Below are positions 1 through 6,530 of a DNA stretch of 10,463 nucleotides, one piece after another. The stretch is from Rickettsiales bacterium (lineage in GTDB: Bacteria; Pseudomonadota; Alphaproteobacteria; Rs-D84; CACZYB01). Below the pieces are notes generated by a model. That model was given only the letters and a program-made list of their open reading frames with translations. It had not been told where the DNA came from and searched no databases. How positions within the stretch are numbered: position 1 is the first letter of the stretch; every line of letters begins with the position of its first letter. A program made the position numbers and the translations under genes. Where the stretch lies: NCBI GenBank assembly GCA_031276335.1, contig JAISNH010000085.1, forward strand, positions 1 to 10,463, given 5' to 3'.

Positions 1-346
1 CTGCGCGCGCGCGCGGCACCGCCCGGCGGAGCTGTCCGGAGGAGAGCAGCAGAGGGTCGCAATCGCACGGGCACTTTCCAACAACCCGGCCATACTGCTT
101 GCGGACGAGCCGACCGGCAACCTCGACCCCTACAATTCCGAATCGGTGTTCAACCAGCTGCTGGAGCTTGTGAAGAAAGAAAATATGGCCGCGCTGGTCG
201 CCACGCACAATCCGATGCTGGCGGCGAAAACGCACCGGCAGGTCGCCCTCGTCGACGGGAAGCTGCTGGACATACGCGCGAAGCAGGACATCGCCATGCT
301 GAAGGCCAGCAAGGCCGGAAAAAAAATCCTGGAAAGCTTCAAATAG
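1..346 (+). CDS. lolD: LolD, lipoprotein-releasing ABC transporter ATPase (3' part)
   Basis: Only the last 114 codons are in the window; the frame is open from base 2 and ends at TAG 344-346. Seen: the ABC signature [15 protein letters not shown], a Walker B with D-loop ([12 protein letters not shown]), and the H-loop histidine in ATHN. The Walker A lies upstream, outside the window. The wording [20 protein letters not shown] followed by VFNQLLELV is typical of alphaproteobacterial LolD, the cytoplasmic ATPase that powers LolCE to extract lipoproteins from the inner membrane and pass them to LolA. After the usual end near [11 protein letters not shown] there is a basic tail of about 22 residues, longer than most LolD proteins. 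The final G of the stop codon is the first base of an inserted element (346-1150), so the present stop was completed by the insertion. Another MacB/FtsE-type ATPase is possible but less likely from the signature context. Confidence 0.92.
   Translation, partial: CARARHRPAELSGGEQQRVAIARALSNNPAILLADEPTGNLDPYNSESVFNQLLELVKKENMAALVATHNPMLAAKTHRQVALVDGKLLDIRAKQDIAMLKASKAGKKILESFK
338..345. repeat. Target-site duplication, left copy (TTCAAATA)
   Basis: Identical to 1151-1158 and directly abutting the left inverted repeat. It covers the last codons of lolD (TTC AAA TA-). AT-rich 8-bp target. Confidence 0.85.
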
Positions 347-389
347 GCAATTGCATACTTAGTAGACCCGGAATTTAAAATTTATGAAA
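346..389 (+). repeat. Left terminal inverted repeat of the cassette
   Basis: Pairs with 1107-1150. The first 35 positions differ at only three places (354, 370 and 373 against 1142, 1126 and 1123), and the match runs on to position 44 with one more mismatch at 382. It starts with the last base of the lolD stop and contains the HD gene's stop codon and final codons. Confidence 0.9.
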
Positions 390-1079
390 GTTAGCCAGGA
401 CATACTTGTATTTTTTCAGTATATTCAGCCATTCAGACGCCTCATTCTCGGTAAAGAAGCATTTCATAAAATCATACATTATCTTATGCCTTTGCAATGC
501 TTCCCTCTTTGCAGAATCTGTGATGATAAAATTTTTTATTCGCAGTAATTTATCAAAATAAATATTTACCGCGGTTGTTTTTGATTCGCTTTTATACGCT
601 TTGTAATTGACGGTGTCTTGCGGCAGCAAATTCCTGTCGAAAACAGGGTTTCCTTTGTTGATGTTGTAAAACATGGTTCTGAAAATTCCAGTCGCTCCAA
701 TGCCGTCAATCATATCGGCGTCTGAAACGCAGGCACCCTCTAAAGAATCGGGCCTGATGCCTTTGAGCAATTTGCTGTAACCCATGTTTTGTATTATTTT
801 TATAATACTCGGGCGAATTTCCAACGGAACATCGGCCGTTTCCATGATTTTTTTTGCATTGGGAAGATTTTCCCCGGCATCTTTTCCAAATAATTTATAA
901 TCATCGCAATCATGCAGCAAAGCGGAAATTGCAACTATATCTTTATCTGCGCCGCAATCATCCGCAAACCTCATTGCCCAATCATAAACACGAAAAGAAT
1001 GTTCGGCTCCATGCGCAAAATCGCGATCGCCCAACAGATCATAAACTTCTTGTTTTATTTGCCTTATTATTTTATCCAT
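375..1079 (-). CDS. YedJ-like HD-domain phosphohydrolase (cassette cargo)
   Basis: 234 residues, ATG at 1079, TAA at 377-375. HD-superfamily metal ligands are visible: H27 in AEHSFRVYDWA, H56-D57 in LLHDCDD, and D122 in SDADMIDGIGA. The pattern after the last aspartate (DGIGATGIFRTMF, then YFDKLLRI and RHKIMYDFMKCF) follows E. coli YedJ, a family of soluble HD phosphohydrolases whose substrate is not settled. The histidine expected about 20-25 residues before D122 (AAHSFS in YedJ) appears replaced in IIQNMGYSK (residues 95-103), so the metal site may be simpler than in YedJ. No signal peptide or membrane segment. The ribosome site is weak (no clear GGAGG). Codon use is AT-rich, unlike every neighbour, which fits horizontal arrival with the surrounding inverted repeats. 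It is the sole gene of the 346-1150 element. Its role there, whether fitness cargo or anti-phage nucleotide hydrolase, is unknown. Confidence 0.85.
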   Translation of the reverse strand: MDKIIRQIKQEVYDLLGDRDFAHGAEHSFRVYDWAMRFADDCGADKDIVAISALLHDCDDYKLFGKDAGENLPNAKKIMETADVPLEIRPSIIKIIQNMGYSKLLKGIRPDSLEGACVSDADMIDGIGATGIFRTMFYNINKGNPVFDRNLLPQDTVNYKAYKSESKTTAVNIYFDKLLRIKNFIITDSAKREALQRHKIMYDFMKCFFTENEASEWLNILKKYKYVLANFHKF

Positions 1080-1106
1080 TTATGCGATTCTGATTAGTTT
1101 TTATTT

Positions 1107-1150
1107 TTTCATACATTTTAAACTCTGGGTCTACTAAGTATACAATTGCC
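1107..1150 (-). repeat. Right terminal inverted repeat of the cassette
   Basis: Reverse complement of 346-389 at 40 of 44 positions. It lies upstream of the HD gene and may supply its promoter: on the minus strand there is TTGTAT at 1145-1140 and TAAAAT at 1120-1115, but the 19-base spacer is longer than ideal. Confidence 0.9.
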
Positions 1151-1158
1151 TTCAAATA
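1151..1158. repeat. Target-site duplication, right copy (TTCAAATA)
   Basis: Identical to 338-345 and directly abutting the right inverted repeat. It runs into the hairpin at 1154-1181. Confidence 0.85.
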
Positions 1159-1181
1159 TGCTGTCCGAACGACAGCTATTT
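1154..1181. terminator. Bidirectional intrinsic terminator between lolD and the 1176-1832 gene
   Basis: GCTGTC (1160-1165), loop CGAAC, GACAGC (1171-1176), extended by AAATA (1154-1158) against TATTT (1177-1181) with one bulged T at 1159. Plus-strand reading gives a hairpin followed by TATTTCTTT; minus-strand reading gives a hairpin followed by ATATTTGAA. The minus-strand gene's TAG stop (1178-1176) lies in the stem. The cassette is inserted right at its left foot, separating it from lolD. Confidence 0.75.
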
Positions 1182-1832
1182 CTTTAACAGATTTCCGATC
1201 CCGCCAAGGCCGACGGAACCTCCGGCACCGCCCATCAAACCTCCCAATCCGCCCGTCGTACCCGCGCCTCCGACAGCGCCTCCGGATTTACCGTCCACCA
1301 GGCCGACGAACGGAGATGGAGATGCGGGCTTCGCCGGTTCCGCGCTTGCGGCGCGCCCGCCCGAGGCGGCAGGCTTCGCCTCGCCGTACCTCTTCTCGAA
1401 GACCTCGGCGCAGGCTGCCGGAATCTTTTTCAGGCAACTCATATAGTCCATGCTAGTTATGCTGCACATGTCGCGCTTCCTGTCCGCGACGCAATTGTCC
1501 ATGTCCTTCTGCGCCGCTTCTTTTCTTTCGCCGGAAAGGCATGTGACCGTCGGGGTTTCGCCATACCATTGCAGGCACGGATTTTCCATGGAGGCAGAGG
1601 CGGACTCATCGCCGGCGGCCACCTGCACCGCACCGCATTCGCCGCTGCGCCGGGCTATGCACTCGTTCAGGCATTTTTCATAGGCGAACATGCTACCGCC
1701 CGGGCATTCGGAGCTGCACGACATGCTGACCTCGTCCATGCAGCGCTCCTTCTCCTCGTCCGCGGCGGCGGATTTGGCCATCGCTTCGAACGAAAACGCC
1801 GACAATGCGGCCATTAGGAAAAATTTCATCAT
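1176..1832 (-). CDS. Exported 12-cysteine protein of unknown function
   Basis: 218 residues. The start is ATGATG at 1832/1829 behind a GGAGGT site (1843-1838). Residues 1-19 read as a signal peptide (MMKFFLMAALSAFSFEAMA, cleavage likely before K20). The mature part carries two clusters of six cysteines: C31, C39, C43, C54, C58, C66 and C86, C98, C114, C123, C133, C141. All fall in the first two thirds, so up to six disulfides in the periplasm or outside the cell are likely. From about residue 150 the chain is Ala/Pro-rich, then a Gly-rich tail (GGAGTTGGLGGLMGGAGG) ending NLLKK. I recognise no named family; the even, clustered cysteines suggest a small disulfide-stabilised domain present twice. 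It has its own promoter (1853-1881) and is divergent from the leucine tRNA genes. It shares a terminator with lolD. Confidence 0.8.
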   Translation of the reverse strand: MMKFFLMAALSAFSFEAMAKSAAADEEKERCMDEVSMSCSSECPGGSMFAYEKCLNECIARRSGECGAVQVAAGDESASASMENPCLQWYGETPTVTCLSGERKEAAQKDMDNCVADRKRDMCSITSMDYMSCLKKIPAACAEVFEKRYGEAKPAASGGRAASAEPAKPASPSPFVGLVDGKSGGAVGGAGTTGGLGGLMGGAGGSVGLGGIGNLLKK

Positions 1833-1852
1833 GACTGACCTCCATTCCGCAT

Positions 1853-1881
1853 ATTATACTATTTCCAGCGGGCCTTTGCAA
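1853..1881 (-). promoter_or_regulatory. Sigma-70-type promoter for the 12-Cys exported protein
   Basis: On the minus strand, TTGCAA (1881-1876), a 17-base spacer and TATAAT (1858-1853). Start of transcription is expected near 1846, leaving a leader of about 14 bases that is mostly the ribosome-binding site. Confidence 0.7.
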
Positions 1882-1893
1882 ACAGGATTTTTA

Positions 1894-1920
1894 TTGCATT
1901 TTCCCGACCCCGCATATAAT
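1894..1920 (+). promoter_or_regulatory. Promoter of tRNA-Leu(CAA)
   Basis: TTGCAT (1894-1899), a short 15-base spacer and a perfect TATAAT (1915-1920). The tRNA begins 12 bases after the -10 box, so the 5' leader is only a few bases. The spacer ends in a C-rich run. Confidence 0.6.
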
Positions 1921-1931
1921 ATATGGACGCC

Positions 1932-2018
1932 GGGAGCGTGGCGGAATTGGTAGACGCGGCGGACTCAAAATCCGCTGGGGGCAACCTCTTGAGAGTTCGA
2001 TTCTCTCCGCTCCTACCA
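1932..2018 (+). tRNA. tRNA-Leu, anticodon CAA
   Basis: 87 bases with encoded CCA (2016-2018). Acceptor stem GGGAGCG (1932-1938) pairs with CGCTCCT (2008-2014), with a G1-U72 wobble, and discriminator A2015. The anticodon arm is GCGGA-CTCAAAA-TCCGC, giving anticodon CAA at 1966-1968, which reads UUG. A long variable arm (GGGGGCAACCTCTT region) marks a class II tRNA, and the T-loop is TTCGATT. A36-A37-A38 in the loop is the recognition pattern for MiaA and MiaB modification of A37; miaB lies about 1.2 kb downstream. Confidence 0.97.
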
Positions 2019-2022
2019 GACA

Positions 2023-2060
2023 GCGCGGCAAAAAACCGCCGTGCATGCCGCCGATTTTTT
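2023..2060 (+). terminator. Possible terminator after tRNA-Leu(CAA)
   Basis: A 7-bp hairpin GCGCGGC (2023-2029) with GCCGTGC (2038-2044, one G-U) follows the tRNA. A run of six T at 2055-2060 comes ten bases after the stem, which is further than in a classical intrinsic terminator. Confidence 0.35.
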
Positions 2061-2100
2061 ACGGGCCGGGCTTGGGCAAGATTTTTGCGAGTTTAAACAG

Positions 2101-2129
2101 TTGACGCCGGAATAAATACGCGCTATTTT
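2101..2129 (+). promoter_or_regulatory. Promoter of tRNA-Leu(CAG)
   Basis: TTGACG (2101-2106), a 17-base spacer and TATTTT (2124-2129), 13 bases before the tRNA. The second leucine tRNA can therefore be transcribed apart from the first. Confidence 0.65.
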
Positions 2130-2142
2130 AATCCGGACGAAC

Positions 2143-2227
2143 GGGAATGTGGCGAAATTGGTAGACGCGCACGGTTCAGGTCCGTGTGGGGCGACCCTTG
2201 AGAGTTCAAATCTCTCCATTCCTACCA
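2143..2227 (+). tRNA. tRNA-Leu, anticodon CAG
   Basis: 85 bases with encoded CCA (2225-2227). Acceptor stem GGGAATG (2143-2149) pairs with CATTCCT (2217-2223), with G1-U72, and discriminator A2224. The anticodon arm is CACGG-TTCAGGT-CCGTG, giving anticodon CAG at 2177-2179, which reads CUG. The long variable arm and T-loop TTCAAAT are those of a class II tRNA. Position 37 is G, so unlike the CAA tRNA this is not a MiaB substrate (TrmD-type m1G37 is expected). Confidence 0.97.
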
Positions 2228-2242
2228 TAAAAGTCCGTGCGA

Positions 2243-2264
2243 AAGCCCCCAATCCGGGGTGCTT
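2243..2264 (+). terminator. Possible terminator after tRNA-Leu(CAG)
   Basis: AAGCCCCC (2243-2250), loop AATCC, GGGG (2256-2259), one bulged T, GCTT (2261-2264): an 8-9 bp stem directly after the tRNA. No T-run follows, so it may be only a processing or attenuating hairpin. Confidence 0.4.
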
Positions 2265-2340
2265 CCGGCCGGCAAATCCGAGCAAAGCCGCAACAGGCAA
2301 ACCCCGTCCCGCCCGCAATCCGGGCATTGGTTCGAAACCC

Positions 2341-2369
2341 TTGAAAAATGCGGAAACATGCGCTAGAAT
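2341..2369 (+). promoter_or_regulatory. Promoter of the 2390-3166 gene and probably miaB
   Basis: TTGAAA (2341-2346), a 17-base spacer and TAGAAT (2364-2369). The expected start near 2376 leaves a leader of about 14 bases that holds AAGGAGG (2378-2384). Confidence 0.65.
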
Positions 2370-2389
2370 ACCGGTAAAAGGAGGCTTAT

Positions 2390-3166
2390 ATGACAGCTAA
2401 TGGAAAATCCGGACGGAGGCGCATCGCAGCGGCAATTCTTGCCGTCATCCTGATGCTGGCGCCGGCCGTATCGAATTCCAAGCCCCTGGTAAGGAAAGCC
2501 CGCGCGGCCGCGGGATCGCGGAGCAGGACCGCAAGGGCGGCAAAAAGCAACCGCGCAAGAAGCGCCACCTCGACATACAAGACACCGTCCTCGACAAGGA
2601 CGAAGACCTCAACGCCGGCGGCCAAGGCCGCGACAGGCACCACGCCGGCTGCGGCGACAGCGACCACGGCCCAGCCTGCGGCGACGGCGGACACCGCGGG
2701 CGCATGTCCGATAGGAACGGTCATAGAGCGCAAGTCGGGCAAATACTATTCGGCGATGGATGTCGAATGCAAGCTGGCCTCGGTCAAGAATTCCAACATA
2801 CGCAAGGCCTCGGCCAAAGACTATATCCCCGATTGGATCCACAGCGCCCGCGCGGTCATACACGGTTGCCGGAACGGATACAGCCTTGCCGGACAGCAGT
2901 GCCTGAAGAACGGATCGGCGGCGCTTGCCGCGGCAAGCATGGCCGCGGAAAATGCGCCTGCGGCAGATACCGCGGATACCTCGACGGAGGAAACGGCAGA
3001 CGCGGAGGCCGCGGATGAAACCCCGGACGAAACGGCAGAGGCTCCGGCAGCGGAAGCCCCGCCTGCCGAAACGCCAGAAACTCCGGCGGCAGGTACGCCG
3101 GCGCCGGCGGAAAGCGCGCCGCCAGAACCTGCGGCATTCGTCCCCGACGCCAGCTTCTTCCAATAA
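2390..3166 (+). CDS. Exported Ala/Thr/Pro/Glu-rich protein of unknown function
   Basis: 258 residues; ATG at 2390 with AAGGAGG five bases upstream. The N-terminus is a signal peptide: charged GKSGRRR, then hydrophobic IAAAILAVILMLAPAV, cleavage near S28. Residues about 30-100 are low-complexity Ala/Thr/Ser with many Arg and Lys in the first half. Residues about 104-175 form the only complex-looking segment, with four cysteines (C106, C127, C160, C171) that could make two disulfides; it opens with ACPIGTVIERKSGKYY. From about 180 to the end the chain is an acidic Ala/Pro/Glu/Thr tail finishing ASFFQ. The basic front and acidic tail suggest a cell-wall or surface-associated linker protein with one small disulfide domain, but no family is recognised. 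It ends five bases before miaB and probably shares its transcript. The compositional bias may be lineage-specific. Confidence 0.75.
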   Translation: MTANGKSGRRRIAAAILAVILMLAPAVSNSKPLVRKARAAAGSRSRTARAAKSNRARSATSTYKTPSSTRTKTSTPAAKAATGTTPAAATATTAQPAATADTAGACPIGTVIERKSGKYYSAMDVECKLASVKNSNIRKASAKDYIPDWIHSARAVIHGCRNGYSLAGQQCLKNGSAALAAASMAAENAPAADTADTSTEETADAEAADETPDETAEAPAAEAPPAETPETPAAGTPAPAESAPPEPAAFVPDASFFQ

Positions 3167-3171
3167 CCGGC

Positions 3172-4487
<1,316 letters not shown>

Positions 4488-4491
<4 letters not shown>

Positions 4492-4901
4492 CCCTTTTCC
4501 AAAGACCGGACGGCGCGCGCAATCCGCATTCCAACGCCGACGGAATCCCGGCCGCGCACGACGAATGGCAGCGATATCTGGCTCGGGTCGGTCCATATCT
4601 GCAAAACCGCACGCGCGCATTTTATGCGCCTCCAGTCACTGATATTCAGAAACGCCGTCGCGCTGCCGAGCAGCAGCCACCACGACCCGGTGCCGTCCTT
4701 GCGAATCCCGGTTATCCGGTCTTCGACTTTCCTACGCAACCCGTCGTCAAAAACGCACACAGTTATCACCGGCAATCCGGCGGCACCCTTGTCGATGGAA
4801 ATGCTGCTAATGCTGCTGAGGCCCTTTTCAAACTTGAAAACGGGCTCGAAGATTTCCTCTTCCTTGGAAACTTTCTTTTTTTTCGATTTAAATAACTTCA
4901 T
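4488..4901 (-). CDS. Small cytoplasmic protein of unknown function
   Basis: 137 residues from ATG at 4901. A longer reading from TTG at 4955 is unlikely because that codon is part of a good -35 box and has no ribosome site. The N-terminus is lysine-rich (MKLFKSKKKK), followed by an acidic stretch (KEEEIFEPVFKFEKG) and a compact mixed alpha/beta-looking region with VITVCVFDD, GSWWLLLGSATAFLNISDW and SLPFVVRGRDSVGVGMRIARAV. No signal peptide, membrane segment or known catalytic motif. Two cysteines, not arranged as a metal site. I do not recognise the family. The ribosome site is a modest GGGG/TTGGA just upstream. It is divergent from sodB across a 140-base gap and convergent with miaB, sharing four bases at the stops (4488-4491). 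Confidence 0.65.
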
Positions 4902-4927
4902 TCCAACCCCATGAAAACATTGTGGAG

Positions 4928-4955
4928 ATTCTATATCAAACCGTCGCCAAGTCAA
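4928..4955 (-). promoter_or_regulatory. Promoter of the 4488-4901 gene
   Basis: On the minus strand, TTGACT (4955-4950), a 16-base spacer and TAGAAT (4933-4928). The expected start near 4921 is about 20 bases before the ATG at 4901, and this decides against the upstream TTG start. Confidence 0.65.
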
Positions 4956-4984
4956 GCGATTTCAAACTTGGGTACCGTTTTCTC

Positions 4985-5013
4985 TTGCCTGAGGGCGCAA
5001 AACCCGCTATCAT
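4985..5013 (+). promoter_or_regulatory. Promoter of sodB
   Basis: TTGCCT (4985-4990), a 17-base spacer and TATCAT (5008-5013), then an AAAGGAGG site (5029-5036). No convincing Fur- or Irr-type iron box could be read by eye. Confidence 0.6.
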
Positions 5014-5041
5014 GGCCTAAAACGGCACAAAGGAGGCAACG

Positions 5042-5623
5042 ATGTTCGAACTTAAACAATTTCCGCTTACATATCCCGCCGGCGCGCTCGCCCCGTATAT
5101 CTCGGAAAACGCCCTGAACTTCCATTACGGGAAGCATCTGGCGGCCTATATCAACAACCTGAACGCCCTGTCCAAGGGAACCCCGTTCGAGGGAAAGGCG
5201 CTTTTGGAAATAATCTCCGAATCGGCAAAGTCGCCCGCAACGCAGGGGATATTCAACAACGCGGCGCAGGCATTCAACCACGACTTCTTTTTCAAATGCC
5301 TGGCGAAGGACAAGGACGCAGAGTTTCCACCGAAGCTCGCCAAAGCCTTCGGCACGCGCGAAAAGTTCGACGAGGCGTTCAAGGCGGCCGCCAACTCGAC
5401 ATTCGGGAGCGGATGGGTATGGCTGGTCAAGACAGGCGGCGAGTACAAGATTGTCAAAACCGCGAACGCGGACACGCCGGTTGCGCACGGCGAGGCACCC
5501 CTCCTGACGCTGGATTTGTGGGAGCATGCGTACTACCTCGACTACCAGAACCGGCGCGCGGACTATGTCGAGGCGTATCTAACGCACCTGATAGACTGGG
5601 ATTTCGTCGCGGAAAACATCTAA
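5042..5623 (+). CDS. sodB: Iron superoxide dismutase
   Basis: 193 residues, full length for the family. Converts superoxide to oxygen and hydrogen peroxide in the cytoplasm; no signal peptide. Metal ligands are H28 (NFHYGKH), H80 (QAFNHDFFF), D158 and H162 (LDLWEHAYYLDYQNRRADY). Q76 in IFNNAAQAFNH sits where iron-type enzymes keep the active-site glutamine, and FGSGWVWLV is the family signature, so iron rather than manganese is expected; a cambialistic enzyme cannot be excluded. The ATG has AAAGGAGG five bases upstream and its own promoter at 4985-5013. The TAA stop (5621-5623) overlaps the TAG of surA on the other strand. Confidence 0.96.
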   Translation: MFELKQFPLTYPAGALAPYISENALNFHYGKHLAAYINNLNALSKGTPFEGKALLEIISESAKSPATQGIFNNAAQAFNHDFFFKCLAKDKDAEFPPKLAKAFGTREKFDEAFKAAANSTFGSGWVWLVKTGGEYKIVKTANADTPVAHGEAPLLTLDLWEHAYYLDYQNRRADYVEAYLTHLIDWDFVAENI

Positions 5624-6522
5624 TCCTTTATTTCAATCACGGCGGCGGCCTTCAACCGCTCGAAATAGCGGGCAGAGGCAGCGTCGAGCTTGTCCGCCAG
5701 TATGGAAAACTTTATCTTCTCCCTTTCTTCCTTCGAAATGCCGGGCGTACGGGGCTCCTTCGCGCATATGAAGAAAATCGTTTCCAAGCCGCCGGCGCCG
5801 GCAAGCGGAGGAAGCGGACTTGACACGGGCGCGGATTCGACCAGCTTCAAAAGCGATTCCTGCATTTCCGAATCGGACACCGTTATCTTCACGCCGCTGC
5901 CCTCCAGGCCGTTCTTCGCGGCGATGTCCATGAACTCCTCGCACGTGCCGGCGTTTGATACCAGCGAGGACATCCTGCCGGCGTCCGCGGCATCGGACAC
6001 AAGCGGCACCAGCGTATAGCCGTACGAGCCGGCGTTCTTCAGATTCTCAAGATGCCGCTCCACGTCGCGATCGGAAACATGCACGAGCGAGCGCAGGACC
6101 TGATAGGAGAACTTCATCCATACGGCGTCGGCGGCTATCTGCGACTTCATCACCTCTTCGGGTATGCCCTCGTCCCTCATCAGCTTGCGGTATCCGCCGG
6201 CGGGCAGATTGAGGTAGCGCTCCATGCGGAGCACGCCCTGCTCTATGTCGTCGGGCGCGGCCGCGACGCCGTATTTGGCCGCCTCCGCTATGCGGAGCCT
6301 GTCGTCCACCATCTCGGCCAGGACCCTCCTGCGAATCTCGGCCCCGTCCATCTTCACCTTCGCGGCGGACAGCAGCGCCCTTGCGAGCCTCACGCGTTCG
6401 GAAAGCTCGTACGTCGTAATCGGAACCCCGTTCACGACGGCCTCGATCCTCGCGCTAGAGGCCAACAGGGGCGGCGCGAAGGCCGCATAGGCAACCAGAA
6501 ATAAAAATGCTCCAAGCTTCAT
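5620..6522 (-). CDS. surA: SurA-like periplasmic chaperone
   Basis: 300 residues from ATG 6522, which has TGAGG six bases upstream; an in-frame TTG at 6534 overlapping the lptD stop would add four residues. A signal peptide covers residues 1 to about 21-24 (MKLGAFLFLVAYAAF...). Residues about 24-140 are the SurA N-terminal domain (ARIEAVVNGVPITTYELSER, LAEMVDDRLRIAEAAKYGV). Residues about 148-260 are where the parvulin prolyl isomerase should be (VSDRDVERHLENL, YTLVPLV, FMDIAAKNGLEG, GGLETIFFICAKEP). That domain looks degenerate, lacking the GGDLGW-type core, and only one is present against two in E. coli SurA. SurA escorts outer-membrane barrels, LptD among them, to the Bam machine. Position directly after lptD is the standard arrangement. 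The pdxA-rsmA genes that often follow are absent; sodB is convergent with a four-base overlap. Confidence 0.88.
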   Translation of the reverse strand: MKLGAFLFLVAYAAFAPPLLASSARIEAVVNGVPITTYELSERVRLARALLSAAKVKMDGAEIRRRVLAEMVDDRLRIAEAAKYGVAAAPDDIEQGVLRMERYLNLPAGGYRKLMRDEGIPEEVMKSQIAADAVWMKFSYQVLRSLVHVSDRDVERHLENLKNAGSYGYTLVPLVSDAADAGRMSSLVSNAGTCEEFMDIAAKNGLEGSGVKITVSDSEMQESLLKLVESAPVSSPLPPLAGAGGLETIFFICAKEPRTPGISKEEREKIKFSILADKLDAASARYFERLKAAAVIEIKD

Positions 6523-6530
6523 CGAATACC

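Larger units (their letters stand above)
346..1150. mobile_element. 805-bp mobile insertion cassette-like element carrying an HD-domain gene
   Basis: Both ends begin GGCAATTG and form terminal inverted repeats of 44 bp (346-389 and 1107-1150) with 40 matches. The element is flanked by identical 8-bp direct repeats TTCAAATA (338-345 and 1151-1158; the preceding C also matches if the end is set one base inward). Terminal repeats plus a target duplication are the marks of DDE-type transposition. The only gene inside is an HD-domain protein whose last codons and stop lie within the left terminal repeat, so the gene is part of the element. No transposase or fragment of one is present. The inside is AT-rich: bases 421-480 are 21/60 G+C, against 37/60 for 3421-3480 in miaB. 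This matches what has been called a mobile insertion cassette: transposon ends with cargo, moved by a transposase elsewhere. Families with 8-bp duplications include IS1595, ISL3, IS66 and IS6; I cannot assign one. Confidence 0.85.

Noticed and set aside
3..15. GC dinucleotide run at the left edge, as a possible Z-DNA or repeat signal.
   Set aside because: It is coding sequence of lolD (alternating Ala/Arg codons) and too short to mean more.
2013..2327. A minus-strand frame of 104 codons covering tRNA-Leu(CAG).
   Set aside because: It contains MERFELSR and similar, the well-known false translation of the antisense of tRNA genes.
4902..4955. An 18-residue N-terminal extension of the 4488 gene from TTG 4955.
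   Set aside because: The TTG and following bases form a TTGACT-16-TAGAAT promoter, and there is no ribosome site ahead of the TTG.
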